NCBI GenBank assembly: GCA_020073265.1
Contig: JAIQFN010000054.1
Location: forward strand, 17,712-81,711
Length of the DNA: 64,000 bases
Source of the DNA: Terriglobia bacterium
Lineage (GTDB): Bacteria; Acidobacteriota; Terriglobia; Bryobacterales; Bryobacteraceae
Direction: 5' to 3'
The position numbers were made by a program, and so were the translations under genes. The notes under the pieces were generated by a model. It saw only the letters and a program-made list of their open reading frames with translations. It searched no databases and was not told the DNA's origin. The stretch's first letter is position 1; each line of letters starts with the position of its first letter. Positions 61,044 to 64,000 of the stretch are shown one piece after another.

Positions 61044-62102
61044 ATGAAGCGGAACGCCCCATCGATCATAGAAACCAAACGAGATTTCGGCACCGAAGAA
61101 CAGTGCCTAACTTACCTCGAAAAGATGCGCTGGCCGGAGGGCGTCCGCTGCGTCAAATGCAACCACGACAAGGTGTCTAAGTTCACCGTCAAGGAGTCAA
61201 AGCGCACCAAGAAGTATATCTCCAAGGTCACTGGCCAAGAGAAAGAGCGAAAGATCCGTTCCCGTACGCTGTACCAGTGCCTCAAGCCGGAATGCGGTCA
61301 TCAATTCTCGGCTACCGCCAACACGATCTTTACCGACTCGCACCTTCCATTGAGCACGTGGTTTCAGGCCATCGCCCTCATGTGCAATGCCAAGAAAGGA
61401 ATCTCTGCGCTCCAAATGCAGCGCGATCTCGGCGTCAGTTACCGTACCGCATGGTACCTCAACCATCGCATCCGCAAATCGATGGAAGACGGCGGTCCTG
61501 GCCTTCTAACCGGCGTTGTCGAAGCCGACGAAACCTACATCGGCGGCGCATACGACAAACGCCGTAAACGCGGCCCTTACGATAAACAGCCGGTGTTTGG
61601 TGCTATCCAACGCAAGCAAGGCGAGAACACTTCCAAAGTACGCTCGTTCCCGATTCCGACGAACAGCAAAACCGTCCTCACCGCCGCCGTCAAGAACACG
61701 ATCTCTCCCAAAGCCGATCTGTTCATCACCGACGAAGGACGCGGCTACATATCGCTCGGCAAGACCTATCGGCATGAGACCGTGAACCACATAAAGCTGG
61801 AGTACGTCCGCAAAGGCGATCCCCGCTCCATTCACACCAACTCGATTGAAAATTTCTGGAGCCTGTTCAATCGCGGAATCGTCAGCTCATTCCACAAGGT
61901 AAGCATAAAACACCTGCGCCGCTACCTGGATGAGTTCACCTTCCGGTTCAACAACCGCAAGGCTCAGGATCTATTCGCCCTCGTGGTTATGAATCTGGTG
62001 ATAGGAACGGCGCTACGCTACGCCGAACTTACCGCGAATCCCGAACCACCTTCAGAGCCTTCCGGCGACGAGCGCCCGCATTTTGACCTTCCGCTGATTT
62101 AG
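61044..62102 (+). CDS. IS1595-family transposase
   Basis: A 352-residue transposase. An N-terminal zinc ribbon (Cys36-Cys39 and Cys79-Cys84) is followed by the ISXO2-like catalytic domain: Asp162 in VEADETYIGG, Asp230 in FITDEGRGY, and the third site in HTNSIENFWS, where Asn266 and Glu269 stand. IS1595 members often have Asn in place of the last acidic residue. The gene looks full length. I could not identify terminal inverted repeats with confidence in the flanking sequence. Lower GC than the chromosome on either side supports recent arrival. Confidence 0.92.
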   Translation: MKRNAPSIIETKRDFGTEEQCLTYLEKMRWPEGVRCVKCNHDKVSKFTVKESKRTKKYISKVTGQEKERKIRSRTLYQCLKPECGHQFSATANTIFTDSHLPLSTWFQAIALMCNAKKGISALQMQRDLGVSYRTAWYLNHRIRKSMEDGGPGLLTGVVEADETYIGGAYDKRRKRGPYDKQPVFGAIQRKQGENTSKVRSFPIPTNSKTVLTAAVKNTISPKADLFITDEGRGYISLGKTYRHETVNHIKLEYVRKGDPRSIHTNSIENFWSLFNRGIVSSFHKVSIKHLRRYLDEFTFRFNNRKAQDLFALVVMNLVIGTALRYAELTANPEPPSEPSGDERPHFDLPLI

Positions 62103-62193
62103 GCTTTACCGGCTTTATCCCGATCTTCGCGCTGGCTGGGGTGTCTATTAGCCGCTTCAGTGCGGCGTCGAATTGCTGCTTATCGACCTTCAT
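62029..62193 (-). CDS. Small gene antisense to the transposase end, possible IS1595 accessory
   Basis: A 54-residue frame with ATG at 62191-62193 and a ribosome site ATGAGGAAA upstream. The product MKVDKQQFDAALKRLI... is rich in Lys and Arg (tail ARRRKALKVVRDSR) and has the look of a DNA-binding or chromatin-like basic peptide; its opening MKVDKxxFDxxLxxL resembles small convergent genes seen next to IS1595 transposases. It overlaps the transposase 3' end by 74 bases on the opposite strand. Function unknown; it may regulate transposition. Confidence 0.5.
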   Translation of the reverse strand: MKVDKQQFDAALKRLIDTPASAKIGIKPVKPKSAEGQNAGARRRKALKVVRDSR

Positions 62194-62249
62194 GAGTTTT
62201 CCTCATCGCCTCTCAACGTAAACCTTTACCGGTTTTTCACAGGCCGCTA

Positions 62250-62407
62250 CTAACAGGCTGCGGAAAAAGTCTTCTCGACCTCTCCCAAGCTCGAGATCGG
62301 GGGTAGCGAAATGTATATCCAGGGCTCGGCGATGGCTTGTAGGGCCTCTAATCGCAATGTCGATTTTCGTTGCGCAGCCGAGAAAGAGTTTTTCCGCAAC
62401 CTGCTAA
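62250..62407. mobile_element. MITE-like element, about 150 bp, flanked by CTAA repeats
   Basis: The left end (62254 on) reads CAGGCTGCGGAAAAAGTCTT and the inverse of the right end (from 62403) reads CAGGTTGCGGAAAAACTCTT, giving inverted repeats of about 20-24 bases. The element spans 62254-62403 and is bordered on both sides by CTAA (62250-62253 and 62404-62407), as a 4-bp target duplication would be. It encodes no protein. The terminal CAGGxTGCGGAAAAA sequence is the style of IS1182-type ends, so a transposase elsewhere may mobilise it. Confidence 0.75.
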
Positions 62408-62417
62408 GTGACAAGTA

Positions 62418-63125
62418 TTAACGACTCTCCTGCTGAATAGCGTAGGTGTGAGTCTTCCCGTCGCCGCCACGAAGCGTGATCGACCGCATACCCCAACTAG
62501 TTCGGACCTTACCTCGTAGCGTTGTGCCGGTCGAGAAAATCCGACAAGGTAAAATCCCAGTCATGTTGCCAACAAAATACACAACGTTGTTGTTAGACAC
62601 GTCGGCCAGCTGCATAAAGCAAGGCCCCGGATTCGTCCTGCCGTTGAGGATACTCGCCGCCATCACCGTGAACTCAAGCGGATAGTCACGCAATATCTTC
62701 GCCTGCTCCCCAACGTACTTTTGGTTAGGCTTACCCATCTCGTCAGCACCCTGCGCAACCGTTGGTTTCTCGTTCTCGCAGTCCAGACGAAAGTCCCAAC
62801 TGGATTCAGATCCCCAGTTAATATGAACGGTCGCGAATCCTACCGTGCAAACAGCACGTTGCATCTTCGATGCGATTATCTCGCCATCAAGCTGGGCGCG
62901 ATTGGCAGGATCGTCGGCGTAACCTGCGGCGTAGCCGAGTCGCTTTGGATCTACATCTAAGACCAACGTCTGAACATCTCTATCGTTACCCGGCCTGAAG
63001 GTTAGACCTGGAAAAGTATTGGCTTGTGACTGGACCCCCTCGATAAATCGCAGCCTAGCTGATCGTGAGTCTTCAGCCTGCACAATCGCTGGCAACACGG
63101 CCAGGATCGCGATCATGCGTTTCAT
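62418..63125 (-). CDS. Secreted protein of unknown function in the mobile region
   Basis: A 235-residue protein with a signal peptide (MKRMIAILAVLPAIVQAEDS). It has five Cys and no known enzymatic motif; distinctive parts are NANTFPGLTFRPGNDRDV-like TFPGLTFRPGNDRD and NNVVYFVGNMTGILPC. Base composition is clearly lower in GC than the surrounding chromosomal genes, so it looks imported. It stops 11 bases from the MITE. It could be an effector or immunity protein of a mobile cluster, but nothing in the sequence supports a specific role. Confidence 0.65.
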   Translation of the reverse strand: MKRMIAILAVLPAIVQAEDSRSARLRFIEGVQSQANTFPGLTFRPGNDRDVQTLVLDVDPKRLGYAAGYADDPANRAQLDGEIIASKMQRAVCTVGFATVHINWGSESSWDFRLDCENEKPTVAQGADEMGKPNQKYVGEQAKILRDYPLEFTVMAASILNGRTNPGPCFMQLADVSNNNVVYFVGNMTGILPCRIFSTGTTLRGKVRTSWGMRSITLRGGDGKTHTYAIQQESR

Positions 63126-63268
63126 ACTTTTCGTTCCTCAAAACGGTACACCGATCATACACCACGTTGATGATGACCGGGCAAATCAGATTGTGCTAGC
63201 TTTTAGAATTTGGAGCCAGGGAACTGCGCAAAGTTTTGCGGCGAAACGCAGTCCCCGACCTCCATTGG

Positions 63269-63345
63269 GCCGCCGTAGCTCAACGGGTTAGAGCACCAGA
63301 CTTTCAATCTCGTGGTTGGAGGTCCAAGACCTCCCGGCGGCACCA
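63269..63345 (+). tRNA. tRNA-Glu-like gene, anticodon TTC, atypical
   Basis: The 77-base sequence folds as a tRNA: acceptor GCCGCCG/CGGCGGC perfect, D stem GCTC/GAGC, T stem GGAGG/CCTCC perfect, anticodon loop CTTTCAA with TTC at 63303-63305, and CCA encoded. Oddities are a C-C mismatch in the anticodon stem (CCAGA against TCTCG) and a T loop TCCAAGA in place of the usual TTCxAxx. It could be a degenerate copy, a mobile-element-borne tRNA or an integration-site remnant. Its place beside a disrupted gene and two IS elements fits an island edge. Confidence 0.75.
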
Positions 63346-63379
63346 AAATTTTGCGGAGGGTGCGTAGCCGGTGCTGCTA

Positions 63380-63396
63380 GGCGTCTTATAAACGCC
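63380..63396. repeat. Short hairpin after the tRNA-like gene
   Basis: GGCGT (63380-63384) pairs with ACGCC (63392-63396) around the loop CTTATAA. It lies 34 bases after the tRNA-like gene with no U-tract. The rest of 63346-63466 shows nothing else that I can name. Confidence 0.35.
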
Positions 63397-63466
63397 GAAC
63401 AACCCTGCACGGGTTTCGGTTCGCCTCCGACACTCTCCGCTCACTTTACCCAACGTCCTTTCGGCC

Positions 63467-63808
63467 TCACAGACTAGCCCACATCTGTTCGACGTGTTGC
63501 CGAATGCCGTCCTCCTTCCATCTAACGCTTCTCCACAAAGTATCTGGCGGACGGATGCTGTCATAAGCCGACGCGACCGCCTTCCGGTACTCGGGTAGAT
63601 CTAGAAACTTCTGTCTAGCGTGCCATGCAATAAGATCGGCGCATTGCAACGGAATCGTCACCTTATCATCCAAAAACTCCAGGCTCCGCAAATCTTTCGT
63701 TACGGACAGCGGCAGAACCGTTTTTAACAGAGCCCACTTCGAGAGTATGTCGTGCTCCAATCCTTTGAACTCGTCAAACACAAACCGGAGCGGCTCTGGA
63801 GCGGCGAG
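63467..63808 (-). pseudogene. DUF3800 gene remnant, 5' end removed by the IS21-type insertion
   Basis: The remaining C-terminal part of a DUF3800 protein: LAAPEPLRFVFDEFKG near the break and PLQCADLIAWHARQKF further on, the latter carrying the conserved Asp/Ala-Asp-Leu segment of the family. DUF3800 proteins are about 200-260 residues and occur next to phage-defence or mobile genes. The frame is open on the minus strand from 63808 to the stop at 63467-63469; upstream sequence from 63809 on belongs to the IS end, so the normal start and N-terminus are gone. No promoter remains. Confidence 0.72.
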
Positions 63809-64000
63809 TGTGATTTCGGTATTCTGAACTGGCCCAGTTCGGCAGTTTGTTTTGGCCCACCCAGCTGAACGAACGGGTACTCTGATTCGGGCGAAGCCCG
63901 AAGCGGAGGAGACTCGTTGGACTGGAGAGCCAAAGTGGAGCTGTTTGAGCAGATTCGCCGAGAGTACGAGTTCGGCGTGGGAACGATCGCGGGCGTGGCC
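63809..64000 (+). mobile_element. Left end of an IS21-family insertion sequence (continues off window)
   Basis: From TGTGATTT at 63809 the sequence leads with the repeated GGCCCA blocks typical of IS21-type ends (CTGAACTGGCCCAG at 63832 area and TTTTGGCCCACCC at 63850 area, which bind the transposase). The TG terminus, the repeats and the istA start downstream fit a left end. It cuts the DUF3800 gene. The right end lies outside the window, so the target duplication cannot be seen. Confidence 0.72.
63917..64000 (+). CDS. istA: IS21-family transposase IstA, N-terminal fragment (runs off window)
   Basis: The TTG at 63917 opens a frame beginning [20 protein letters not shown], the characteristic N-terminus of a branch of IS21-family transposases. 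GGAGGA six bases upstream is the ribosome site. Only 28 residues lie in the window. IstA is the DDE transposase partner of the IstB ATPase, which would follow to the right. Confidence 0.82.
   Translation, partial: MDWRAKVELFEQIRREYEFGVGTIAGVA

Noticed and set aside
1..64000. CRISPR array or rRNA genes
   Set aside because: No regularly spaced short repeats and no rRNA-like sequence seen anywhere in the window.

Overview
The window looks like a chromosomal segment from a member of the Acidobacteriota, most likely the Solibacter/Bryobacter group (Bryobacterales). Two very large secreted proteins (18504-21536 and 49072-52074) end in the module catalogued as the 'Solibacter uncharacterized C-terminal domain'. 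Other pointers are a DUF6152 gene among secreted paralogues of an acidobacterial-looking family, a zinc-ribbon Ser/Thr kinase, high GC outside the right end, and frequent GTG/TTG starts. The placement rests on protein families only; there is no rRNA in the window.

Layout: (1) 1-3080, three related secreted proteins of unknown function plus a DUF6152 protein, all on the minus strand. (2) 3235-9581, a CzcCBA/CusCBA-type heavy-metal RND efflux operon led by a small FG-GAP secreted protein. (3) 9699-11855, a c'-type cytochrome, a patatin lipase and a secreted VOC protein. (4) 12078-16065, a three-subunit molybdenum hydroxylase (2Fe-2S, Mo and FAD subunits) with a small Cys-containing protein. (5) 16081-16783, a Phd/VapC toxin-antitoxin pair behind a palindromic operator. 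(6) 16795-21536, a secreted amidase and a giant IPT/Solibacter-domain protein. (7) 21612-23221, two convergent genes that both break at about 22415-22424, followed by a 6S RNA. (8) 23333-27131, a cdaA-cdaR-glmM-threonine dehydratase operon that joins c-di-AMP signalling to cell-wall precursor synthesis. (9) 27251-38596, a multicopper oxidase, a kinase, a CocE/NonD hydrolase, an M1 aminopeptidase and small unknowns. (10) 38768-48902, a LuxR-type regulator, a polytopic membrane protein and a tad (Flp-type pilus) locus with no recognisable pilin. (11) 49072-56006, a beta-propeller/Solibacter-domain protein, then a small barrel, a decaheme cytochrome, an MtrB/PioB-type porin and a three-helix membrane protein, a plausible trans-outer-membrane electron conduit. 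(12) 56008-58965, rhodanese, murA, murQ and an ErpA/IscA carrier. (13) 59180-60857, an ECF sigma factor, a zinc-finger anti-sigma factor and a Spy-like protein. (14) 60858-64000, a mobile region: an IS1595 transposase with an antisense small gene, a 150-bp MITE with 4-bp flanking repeats, an orphan secreted protein, an atypical tRNA-Glu, and a DUF3800 gene cut by the left end of an IS21-type element.

Themes that tie the genes together are envelope and metal stress (RND pump, multicopper oxidase, Spy-like protein under an ECF sigma), cell-wall synthesis and recycling (CdaA/GlmM, MurA/MurQ), surface attachment (Tad) and respiratory electron export. Annotation is by reading motifs and gene order only; no database search was run. 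No intergenic stretch longer than about 300 bases is empty apart from 62194-62417, which holds the MITE.
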